DNA of 64,000 nt from Psoroptes ovis (taxonomy: Eukaryota > Arthropoda > Arachnida > Sarcoptiformes > Psoroptidae): assembly GCA_002943765.1 (NCBI GenBank), contig PQWQ01000012.1, positions 1-64,000 of the forward strand, written 5' to 3'. The notes under the pieces are model-generated. The model was not told the origin of the DNA. It did not search any database and saw only the letters and a list, made by a program, of their open reading frames with translations. This document shows, one piece after another, positions 48,765-58,690 of this stretch. Both the position numbers and the translations under genes were made by a program. The stretch's first letter is position 1. Every line of letters begins with the position of its first letter.

Positions 48765-50480
48765 CCTTAGATTTTTTCGATTTTTCGAAAAATTTCCACG
48801 TACTATAACCTTAGATTTTTTCGATTTTTCGAAAAATTTCCACGTACTATAACCTTAGATTTTTTCGATTTTTTCAAAAATTTCCACGTACTATAACCTT
48901 AGATTTTTTCGAAAAATTCAAAAATTTTGACGATGGATAGCCTTAGATTTTTTCGAAAAATTCAAAAATTTTGACGATGGATAGCCTTAGATTTTTTCGA
49001 AAAATTCAAAAATTTTGACGATGGATAGCCTTAGATTTTTTCGAAAAATTCAAAAATTTTGACGATGGATAGCCTTAGATTTTTTCAAAAATTCAAAAAT
49101 TTTGACGATGGATAGCCTTAGATTTTTTCGAAATTTTCGAAAATTTCCACGTACTATAACCTTAGATTTTTTCGAAAAATTCAAAAATTTTGACGATGGA
49201 TAGCCTTAGATTTTTTCGATTTTTCGAAAAATTTCCACGTACTATAACCTTAGATTTTTTCGATTTTTTCAAAAATTTCCACGTACTATAACCTTAGATT
49301 TTTTCGAAAAATTCAAAAATTTTGACGATGGATAGCCTTAGATTTTTTCGAAAAATTCAAAAATTTTGACGATGGATAGCCTTAGATTTTTTCGAAAAAT
49401 TCAAAAATTTTGACGATGGATAGCCTTAGATTTTTTCAAAAATTCAAAAATTTTGACGATGGATAGCCTTAGATTTTTTCGAAATTTTCGAAAATTTCCA
49501 CGTACTATAACCTTAGATTTTTTCGAAAAATTCAAAAATTTTGACGATGGATAGCCTTAGATTTTTTCGATTTTTCGAAAAATTTCCACGTACTATAACC
49601 TTAGATTTTTTCGATTTTTTCAAAAATTTCCACGTACTATAACCTTAGATTTTTTCGAAAAATTCAAAAATTTTGACGATGGATAGCCTTAGATTTTTTC
49701 GAAAAATTCAAAAATTTTGACGATGGATAGCCTTAGATTTTTTCGAAAAATTCAAAAATTTTGACGATGGATAGCCTTAGATTTTTTCGAAAAATTCAAA
49801 AATTTTGACGATGGATAGCCTTAGATTTTTTCGAAAAATTCAAAAATTTTGACGATGGATAGCCTTAGATTTTTTCAAAAATTCAAAAATTTTGACGATG
49901 GATAGCCTTAGATTTTTTCGAAATTTTCGAAAATTTCCACGTACTATAACCTTAGATTTTTTCGAAAAATTCAAAAATTTTGACGATGGATAGCCTTAGA
50001 TTTTTTCGATTTTTCGAAAAATTTCCACGTACTATAACCTTAGATTTTTTCGATTTTTTCAAAAATTTCCACGTACTATAACCTTAGATTTTTTCGAAAA
50101 ATTCAAAAATTTTGACGATGGATAGCCTTAGATTTTTTCGATTTTTCGAAAAATTTCCACGTACTATAACCTTAGATTTTTTCGATTTTTTCAAAAATTT
50201 CCACGTACTATAACCTTAGATTTTTTCGAAAAATTCAAAAATTTTGACGATGGATAGCCTTAGATTTTTTCGATTTTTCGAAAAATTTCCACGTACTATA
50301 ACCTTAGATTTTTTCGAAAAATTCAAAAATTTCCACGTACTATAACCTTAGATTTTTTCGAAAAATTCAAAAATTTTGACGGTGGATAGCCTTAGATTTT
50401 TTCGATTTTTTCAAAAATTTCATCGATGTATAACCTTAGATTTTTTCAAAATTTTCGAAAATTTCCAAAGACTATAGCCT
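48765..50480. repeat. 44-nt satellite array with higher-order structure
   Basis: About 39 head-to-tail units, nearly all exactly 44 nt, each starting ccttagatttttt. Four main unit types exist. A ends in gacgatggatag; A' is A with one base fewer. B and B' have cgatttttcg or cgattttttc inside and end in ccacgtactataa. C has cgaaattttcgaaaat and ends like B. The order An-A'-C-A-B-B' repeats three times: 48897-49291 (n=4), 49292-49642 (n=3) and 49643-50081 (n=5). Three B-type units precede it, and degenerate, hybrid units end it. Each unit has a small self-complementary TTTTTCGAAAAA-like core. No open frame is conserved across units. Confidence 0.95.
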
Positions 50481-50764
50481 TTAGAATTTTGAATTTGCTT
50501 AATCTTTTATTCATTGAAAATAATTTACAAAATATTTTTTTTTTCTTTTAAAAATTTGAAAATATATTAATTTATAGATTATTAATATTCATCATATGCT
50601 TGTTTTTATATAAATATATTCATTTTGCTTTCCTGTATATATTTCATTATTGAAAATTATTTACAAATATATAAAAAAAAGCGATGAAAAAAAATGATGA
50701 ATTCATGGTAAACAAAAATAAAATAATGATCATTATTTCTTTTGCTTATGAAGGTTATATTATA

Positions 50765-52982
50765 TTATTGATGAGAGATTTGCTGTTGCTGCTGTGACTG
50801 ATGTTGATTATTATTATGATGATTATGATTGCTATTATTATTATTATTATTATTATGATGTTTATTCTTATTTTCAGCATGTATCCATAAATGTCGATTT
50901 AAATTATATTTACGATTAAAACGTTGATCACAATCAGGAAATGTACAGACAAATGGTCGGGCACCTATTACAATACAAAATATATGATAAATACAATGAT
51001 CAATTAAAGGGAAAAAATCAATTAATTCAACAACAGTCAACAACAGACCTGTATGTGTTTCCATATGTCTTTTCAAATGATAATTATAATTAAAACGTTT
51101 CGTACAACCAGGATAATTACAAACATATTGTTGATAGCTACAATGTGATTTATTATGGCGATTAAGATTATAGGAATTTGCGAATGATTTCGAACAAATG
51201 ATACATTTGTATATTTTTAAATTTAAATTTTCTAAAAAAAATTTGAGAAAATTATTGATTAGCCATTGATTCTATTCAATTCTCAAATATTAGGTTGTCC
51301 GAAAAGTTTTGGCCGATTTTCATGAGCAACTTGAATTGATTAAACAGAATGAACTTTTCGGACAAAGCCTAAATCTACTTACTTTTACCAATTTGATTCG
51401 ATTGTTGAGTTTGAATATTTTCAATTAAATTTGTTTGATCTAAATTATGAGGTTGTTGTTGCTGGTGTTGTGATGGTATTATTGAAAATATTGTCGCTGC
51501 TGATGTTTGATTATTGTGATTACTAGCAGAAGAACCATTGACATGGACATCTTGAGTATCATTTGCAGACGATGCTGCTGCTGATGAGGACATGTTCATC
51601 GGAATGTTAATATGTTGATGATGAGTATTATTCAATAATGATTGACCTGATGATGGCGGTGGTGGTGATGTCGATGCAGTGGTTGTTGTTTGAATCAACA
51701 GCGAAGATGGATCAATCAGCTGTAATTGTCCTGATTCAGTCAGCTTTTTGAATAATATCGATTGTTGACTATTTTGTTGTTGATGTTGTGGTGATGTGGA
51801 TGATGATTGTCCAGTGGTGGTTCCTGACATCGATGTTGATAATGTTAAACAATTCGGATCAATCATCATGATTGTTGAATGATGATTATTCAATTGTGGA
51901 TTCGTCGATGTCTTTTGCCTGTTTTTACCCTTCAATTTACCACCATTTAAATTACCAAGTTGCTGCTGCTGCTGAAGAATTAATGATGATGTCGATGAAG
52001 CAGATGATGCTGATGATGATGAAGCCGAAGATGATGACGATGCAGCGGTCGATGTCAGCGATGATGGACTAATCAACATTTGATCACCACCAGTACCGGT
52101 CGTTGTTTGTATGATTTGAAATTGTTGAAGACCTTGATGATTAGCGCCCATTTGTAATGGTATAAAGACCATGTTTGTACCAGAGAGGTTATTGTTACTG
52201 TTATTGCTATTCGAGAGGATATTTTTACCATGATTATTATTGGCCATAATCATTGATGTTTGATTCAGATTATTATTATGGCCATTGTTAGCAGTTGATT
52301 TAACAGCACGATTCGAATTATGGCCAACAAATACCAAGCCATTATTATTAAATGTTGGTAATTGATTATTCTTCTTCATGTTCAACTGATTAAATTCATC
52401 AATCAATATCCCTAAACGTGATAAATCTTCAATAAATTGTTTGGTTTTATTCAATGAACGACAACGATCAACCAAATGTATACATAATCGAGTGATGGCA
52501 GCTAATTTTTGATTTTCACGTTGTAACAATTGTAATTCCATTTGAATATTATCATTTTCACCATTGTTATTACCATTATTGATACTTGAATCCATAATTG
52601 TTTGCATTTTTGGCTTTGAAATGGCCGATGTTGATGTTGTTATCGTTGCAACAGCGGCCACTGATGATGATGATGGATGTAACGATGTTAGTTGTACACC
52701 ATTGTTATTACTGGATAACGGATTCAATGATACATTGGTCGATATCGTCGATGATGATGATGTTGATGGGGTCGTCACTGATGATGATGATGATATTAAT
52801 GATCCAATCGATGTCGAATTTTGCTGCTGATGATGTTGGTGATGATGATTGTGTTGATTATGGCCATGATGATCATCATGATGTTGATTAGATTCTTGTT
52901 GATGATGATTATATATATTTCGATTATGTGGCTGTTGTGGTGGCTGCTGCTGATGATATTGTGTTGCGGTCGCTGTAATCAT
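50765..52982 (-). CDS. Three-finger C2H2 zinc-finger protein with Ser/Gln/His-rich N-terminus
   Basis: Three exons, 52982-51383, 51231-51049 and 50964-50765, encode 660 aa. The start is the first ATG in frame (MITATATQYHQQQ). The N-terminal 530 residues are mostly low complexity, but about 140-200 is ordered-looking (QLLQRENQKLAAITRLCIHL ... FIEDLSRLGILIDEFNQL). Fingers follow: CIICSKSFANSYNLNRHNKSH, C-x4-C CNYPGCTKRF ... HMETH, and CTFPDCDQRF ... HLWIH. The 84-nt intron between fingers 2 and 3 (50965-51048) is in frame without a stop; retained, it would put 28 residues into the linker. The first intron (51232-51382) carries a miniature transposon. The finger block is paralogous to that of the gene at 39614. 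Confidence 0.9.
51290..51372. mobile_element. Mariner-like MITE, subfamily 2, inside an intron
   Basis: About 82 bp starting taggttgtccgaaaagttt, with middle ggccgattttcatgagcaac, and ending cttttcggacaaagcctaa. It fills over half of the first intron of the zinc-finger gene. Confidence 0.85.
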
Positions 52983-53707
52983 TGTCGATATCTCAATCAA
53001 TCAATATTCGATTATAAATCCTATGAATGAATTAAATTATTAATCAATTAATTGAATCGAATGCATCAAGGGTTATTACCTCTTCAAAGTTATTTGTAAT
53101 TAAATTTTTTCAATGAGAATCAGAAATTGACGAACCATTAATTCTTCATCAGGGAATTCATGGGTCCCAGTTTCAAGCAAATATTCATGAATGAATTAAT
53201 TTAGAAATTTTGAATTAAATTTAATTCAATTCAATTCGAAATCGAAAAATAAATAAGAAATTCTGTAAACATCTGGTTTGTTTATTTATTTATTTATTTT
53301 TTCGATATTAAATATACGTGTATATATGCGTATACGTATATATATATACAGTATACTTGTTTACACACATATATATTCGTGAATATATACACACATATAT
53401 ATAGTTTTCGAACGTTCAGAAATATATAAATACATATCATATATGTGTGTGTGTATATGGCGAATGCTTATACATTTTCGTACATTTATACATTTATATA
53501 AGTGCGTATACATAAATATACACACATATATATATATGTACAAACACATACATAAACATATATACACACATTAACCGAAACCACTCCTCCTTTTGGTGTT
53601 CGTGCGCGAATTCGAATTTTTTGAAAATTTTTTTTTACTTTGAATGAAAAAAGTTTTCCGGGAAAATTTCTCAAATTTTGAATTTTTTTAATTTTTCAAA
53701 ATTTTAA
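52983..53707. other. Intergenic region with microsatellite
   Basis: 725 bp holding the promoter side of the zinc-finger gene and the 3' side of the RNase gene. About 53280-53580 is mainly TA/CA/GT dinucleotide-type repeat. No coding sequence is seen. Confidence 0.6.
53325..53575. repeat. TATA/CACA microsatellite tract
   Basis: Interrupted (TA)n, (ACAT)n and (GT)n blocks, for example tatatgtgtgtgtgtatatgg near 53440. Confidence 0.75.
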
Positions 53708-54898
53708 TCATGGAAATAGAATACGATTATTATTCAAACGACACTGATAATCATCACGGCGAATACAATCGATCGGTTGTAATGATTTATTCAAGCAAAT
53801 GTGTATTTCACTGAACACTGATATCTGTTTATTATTCGATGAAGATCGAGATGGATCGTTGAATTGTTGTTGATTGGCGCGATTCTTGTTATTGTTGGCA
53901 CGATTATCACGGTTATTATTGCTGGTATTACCACGATTTGGTCCGCTAGAACCGTCAGGAATATTGGCCACCGTATTATCAACCACTGAACATTCTAATC
54001 GTATTTTATAATCACCAATATTTTTCTTCAATTTATTATGGACATCATTCAAATGATAAAATCGGCCATTTTCAAAATCAATCATATTCAGCTTGAAACT
54101 ATTGAATAAGCCTAGAATTGTTTCGAAATATTTACGCTGATTTTGCAGCGGTCGTACATTACGCGCGCATGTACCATGTTTTTCCCATTCATGTTTCCAA
54201 AAACCATGATGATAGTTGCCCGGATGTAATGTTGGCCATTTTTTCAACAATTCATTGTACAAATTTTGTTGATACATAATCGATTGATTGTATTTTGGTC
54301 CACAACAATATTCAGCCGTTTCTCGTGGTGAATTCTGTGGCTGCTGCTGCTGATTATTTGGCTTAATTGGTTGCTGATCAATCAGCTGTACTTTACGTTT
54401 ATTTCGCCCAATAGCTTGTTGTGGATATTGATTAGGCCACAGTCCGTGTATTAGCCAATTATTTTGCTTCGCAATCGTACGATTACATTGTAATTTTTCC
54501 AAACAAAATGTTTCAGGCCATTGAATGGCCAATACAAAATAATCGAAATGATAATTCAGTTTGCATTCACTTTGGCCATCATTATTATCACTTGATGGTC
54601 GACTATTTTGATTATTCGGAAAATTAGATTGTCTTTGACCGCCGGTGCCACTGGGGCCACCACCGCCGAATCTACGATCATTATTATTATTTCGATCATT
54701 CGAAGATGGCCGCTGGTTCTTCGGACGACTATTTTGATTGTTTTGATTAAAACTTGTTTGATTTGTTTGAAAACTTCTAATTAAATCTTTTGAATCACGT
54801 GACCATGCATTTTCTTGTTGTTGTTGTTGTTCGGTAACAGTGGCCAAATAACAAACGACGATAATAATAATTGAAATAAATAATCTTGGTTCAATCAT
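53708..54898 (-). CDS. Secreted ribonuclease T2
   Basis: Acid endoribonuclease that cleaves RNA in lysosomes, gut or secretions. A single open frame gives 396 aa from the ATG of MIEPRLF; a hydrophobic signal peptide (FISIIIIVVCYLATV) follows. Both catalytic blocks are intact: CAS I in WLIHGLWPN (His about 150) and CAS II in FWKHEWEKHGTC (about 234, with both His residues, Glu and Lys). Upstream, FDYFVLAIQWPETFC is the family beta-strand with its Cys. It is longer than the usual 230-260 aa because of an Asn/Arg/Gly-rich stretch after the signal peptide (about 40-95) and an Asn-rich insert near 312-356 before the last disulphide region. Activity is expected from the motifs. An intronless T2 gene is unusual but not unknown. 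Confidence 0.94.
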   Translation of the reverse strand: MIEPRLFISIIIIVVCYLATVTEQQQQQENAWSRDSKDLIRSFQTNQTSFNQNNQNSRPKNQRPSSNDRNNNNDRRFGGGGPSGTGGQRQSNFPNNQNSRPSSDNNDGQSECKLNYHFDYFVLAIQWPETFCLEKLQCNRTIAKQNNWLIHGLWPNQYPQQAIGRNKRKVQLIDQQPIKPNNQQQQPQNSPRETAEYCCGPKYNQSIMYQQNLYNELLKKWPTLHPGNYHHGFWKHEWEKHGTCARNVRPLQNQRKYFETILGLFNSFKLNMIDFENGRFYHLNDVHNKLKKNIGDYKIRLECSVVDNTVANIPDGSSGPNRGNTSNNNRDNRANNNKNRANQQQFNDPSRSSSNNKQISVFSEIHICLNKSLQPIDCIRRDDYQCRLNNNRILFP

Positions 54899-55478
54899 CT
54901 TTGGACGACTTCTCAGAAACTCAAAGAATCGAATCACAAAAAATGTAAACAAAGAGCATCAATCACTCGACATTGAAATTGAGCAGCAAAAATCAGAAAT
55001 CATTCCTGATTATCGTTTCCACCATGTGCAATAAACACACTTACATTCATTCATTAACTCATTTTAAGGTTATCACCATTTAAAATCATTGATTCAATCA
55101 ATCATTCATATATATTAGATTGTCCGAAAAGTTCTTGCCGTTATTTAAATTTTTTTTTAATTCGAAAAACGGCAAGAACTTATTGGACAACCTAATATAT
55201 TGATACGCTCAAATCAAATTCAAACATGTGAAAAGAAAAAAAGGAGAGAAATTGATTTTTCTAATTTATTAAACATTAATCCATGATAAAATTTTTGAGA
55301 TATCTCTGTGATATCAGTGATATTGAAGATATTCAAGATTTGATTTGATTACTGGAAACAAACAAAATTTAAATAAAATATATGAGATCATATGAATCAA
55401 TTCATTAATCAATCAATCAATTAATTTGATGGAAATCCATGATGATTCGATGAATTTTGAATTATTCAAAACATTTGT
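54899..55478. other. Intergenic gap between RNase T2 and the MRG gene
   Basis: 580 bp, AT-rich, with one miniature element (55115-55195). It should contain the RNase promoter and the 3' end of the MRG15-like transcript. Confidence 0.6.
55115..55195. mobile_element. Mariner-like MITE, subfamily 3 (near-perfect hairpin)
   Basis: About 81 bp with arms ttagattgtccgaaaagttc and aagaacttattggacaacct around a ccgttattt/cgaaaaacgg stem. It is closely related to the copy at 3920. Confidence 0.86.
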
Positions 55479-57398
55479 TCAATTTTCAACTTTAATCGAA
55501 TTCATATTAACACCTTGATGATTATTATTAATTTCTTGATGGCTATGATCATCTCGATCCATGGTTTTATGATCATTCGACGAATGATCAATGTTATTAA
55601 TCAACGGTGATGATGACAATAGGAGTTCATGTTCCATTCTTCGTCGTTTTACGGTCGTTGTTGGGGCTATAGTTGTTGATGATTGTTTACCATTAATATT
55701 CGTGGATTCATTTGAATAATATTCATCATTATCACTGGCGAAATATTGTTCATAATTATTTTCACAATAATCGAAAAAATCTTCAGTGAAAATATTAATA
55801 ATTCGAAGCATGTTTTTATCACAATTGTAATATTGTAAATATGAGCCCAATCGAACGAATAGCCTTATCAAATGTACAGGTGATAATTGTTCAATTAATT
55901 CTTTACCGTTTGGTTGTTGGGGCAGCTGATTATCATCTTTGGATCCAGATTTGGTCAACAATGTCTTTGTATTGGAATTTTTACCATTATTTTTCATTGA
56001 ATTTGTATCGGAATTTTTACGCGAACGCATTTTAGGTGTCGAATATTGTTGATTCGTGGTGGTTTCATTTTCATCTTTTGATTGGTCTTCATTGTTATTG
56101 TTGGTGGCGCTGCTTGGATTCATCGATTCATTGATTACGGTCGCATAATTCAATCGTTCATTCGGATATAACAACTGTGTTGGGGCTACCGTGTTGAAGT
56201 ATAGGCACAGATTTCGGACATATTCTTCATATAAACTTTTCGTAGCATTTGGGCCAAGATTTTCGATTAAATTATTGTTATGACCAGTGGTATTTGATGC
56301 TGATGATGACGATAATGGAAATGAATTCGATGGAAACATGATTGGTGGATCGATTTCATTGAATTTCTTCGTAATTGAATCCTGTTGTTGCTCACGGCGA
56401 TCCGATAGATAATCATCGAGAAGATTTTTGGCCGTTTTTTTCAACGATTGTAGCCGAATCGTCTTACCACTGAGCTTATTTTGTACATAATCTTCCACCA
56501 ATAATTCTTTCAATTTTTTACTTAGTGTAAATTGAACAACATTTTCATGTATTTTTTTATAATCATCTTCAGCATATGTTGATCGCAAGGTTCGTTTACG
56601 ACGTCGCCGTTGTGATGATGATGATGAACGGTCATTATCATTGACGCTATCATTAATCGATGATAATGTGCCGCTATTTGCTGATGGGGTTCCAGATCCA
56701 GTCGCGCTATTCAATGATGATGAATTCAATGATGATTTCGACGAGGATTTTCGTTGGACTAATCAATGAAATACAATTAATGATATTATCAACTATAAAC
56801 TCATGAATCACATACCTTCAGAGGCATTCGAAGATCGATGATGATCATTGGCGGTGGATGCCGAAGATAAAGCTGAAGATGAAGAATTCGATGATGTCGA
56901 TGATGAACCGGTTGTTGTGGCTGCTGCTGCTGATGCAGCCAAAGATGATGATGCAGCATTCGAAGAATTACTTCGTTTATTACTCATCGAACTAGATGAT
57001 GTTGATTTACGTGATGATGATGATGACCCGCTGTCTTTTTCTTTATTTTTCGTAGATTCCAGATATAAGCTTTTATTATCATCATTCATTTCTAATGCAC
57101 GTTCATTGCCGACCCATTCATCCCAATTTTTATTCCAACCATGATAATGTACATAATATTCTGGTTGTCCATCTTTGATACGTAGCTTTAGGACTCGAGC
57201 TTCATAAATCATATCACCACTTCGGCAATAAATACGATCACTAACACGAAATTTATGTAAATTTTTCTCGGTGTTATTTGAATTATTGGCGTTGTTGCCA
57301 TTGTTTCCATTATTTTTTGAATTATTATCATTTGAATTAGCTTTATTATCATCATTATTGTTTTTGGTGTCAATCGATTCTTGTTGATTTGAAGACAT
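55479..57398 (-). CDS. MORF4L1: MRG15-like chromo-barrel/MRG domain protein
   Basis: Chromatin reader and scaffold of NuA4-type acetyltransferase and Sin3 deacetylase complexes. Exons 57398-56816 and 56758-55479 encode 620 aa from MSSNQQES; an acceptor near 57482 implies an upstream non-coding exon. The chromo-barrel spans about 48-108 (VSDRIYCRSGDMIYEARVLK, YYVHYHGWNKNWDEWV), nearer MRG15 than MSL3. After Ser-rich sequence the MRG domain runs about 264-540: SKKLKELLVEDY, KKTAKNLLDDYL, FNTVAPTQLLYPNERLNYA, then LSPVHLIRLFVRLGSYLQYY. An Asn/Thr-rich insert of about 75 residues splits the MRG domain before LSPVHL, a position where MSL3 proteins also carry a long insert. Human MRG15 is only 323-362 aa. 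The MRG15 versus MSL3 choice rests on the chromo-barrel and is not certain. Confidence 0.85.
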
Positions 57399-58690
57399 GT
57401 TGCTTTGTTTGCCTCGGGTAAATGCTCTGAATACTTCTAAGTCAATGTATTCACTCAAAATATGATCAACAGCCCAAAATCTGTGAATCAAAATGAATTG
57501 AAAACAGATTTAATCAGATCTTAATCTTTTTTGTTTTGTTTTGTTTATATTTTAAATGTGTGCTCAAATTTCAATTAAAATTTCTGGAAACTTTTCCCAC
57601 AGCAAGGAAAGTGCAAAAATTTGTGTTTCTGGGAAAATTTCCAAAACTCATTCGCCAAAAACAGCCGACAGATGGTAGTACTTTTGTCGAAAAAATTACA
57701 AAAAAAAAATACCGACGAAATGCGCATGCGCGAATTCGAAAAAAATTCGAACAAACCCTTTGAATACTTCGATTTTCGAATTTTTTTTTTTTTTTTGACA
57801 ATTTTTTGAGATTGTGAGATAATTGATTAAGATAATCTAAGTATGAGATTAATTAAATTGAAATTAATTAATCAAAATAAATGAATGATTGATTAAAATA
57901 AGACAAAATTAAAATAATACGAAATAATCAACACTTAAACACCTGTAAACTTTGATATTAAGTTTAAAAAAATTGATAAAAATAAATCTGATAAAAGAAA
58001 TTAATTTGTTTTATTTCATTTAATTCAATTTAAAATGTTTTTTAGATTTGAATTTAAATCGAAAAAAAATAATGAAAATTCTTCAAAAGATCATTTAATT
58101 TGTTGCAGTGTTTCTTAAATTAATCAATATTTCGATGATCAAAGTAAATATATTTTTCATATTTTCAAATTTCCAAATTTTTCATTGATTGATTTCATTT
58201 GATGTTTAATATTTTTTCAAATTTTTTATTTCATCGATTTTCTTGATGATTTTTTTTTCAATTTATTTTTTTTCAGTATGATGATATTATATGTGTATGG
58301 TGTATGTGTGAGTGTGCTGAATGAAACATGAAACAAACAAACAAATAAGCAAACAAATTCAAATAAAAAATAAAAATTAAACGACGACAAAAAGAAAAAA
58401 ACACCCAAATAAAAATAATGAAATAAAAATCAATGTTATTATTATTATTTAATTCAAAGAATTCAAAATTCAATCAAAAACCACTAATTATTCATCATTA
58501 AATAATCAAGAATATTTTTCGTTTTACTGATTAAATAAATATTTTCTCATTTTTTTGATTCTCGCACATGGCGATAATAAACAACAACGACAATTTTTTT
58601 TTAATAAAAAAAAAGGTAAATAAAATTTTAAAATGTTTCACTTTGTGATTTTTTTTTTTTTGATTCAAATTTTATTCATTCATTTTTTTT
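57399..58690. other. Intergenic region between the MRG gene and HEXIM
   Basis: 1.3 kb containing the 5' untranslated exon and promoter of the MRG gene on the left and a long AT-rich HEXIM 3' region on the right. An AGATGG motif is at 57661. No coding sequence is supported. Confidence 0.6.
57661..57680 (+). promoter_or_regulatory. AGATGG boundary motif upstream of the MRG gene
   Basis: ACAGCCGACAGATGGTAGTA. Its ACAGATGGTAGTACT resembles the 28163 site (CCAGATGGTAGCACT) over about 14 positions. Confidence 0.3.

Noticed and set aside
48765..50480. CRISPR-like array
   Set aside because: Units are contiguous with no unique spacers, and the genome is animal; it is a tandem satellite.
57399..57491. 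Upstream extension of the MRG15-like protein (WAVDHILSEYIDLEV)
   Set aside because: The frame is open but has no ATG, and a splice acceptor lies at about 57482; more likely 5' untranslated exon. An upstream coding exon cannot be excluded.
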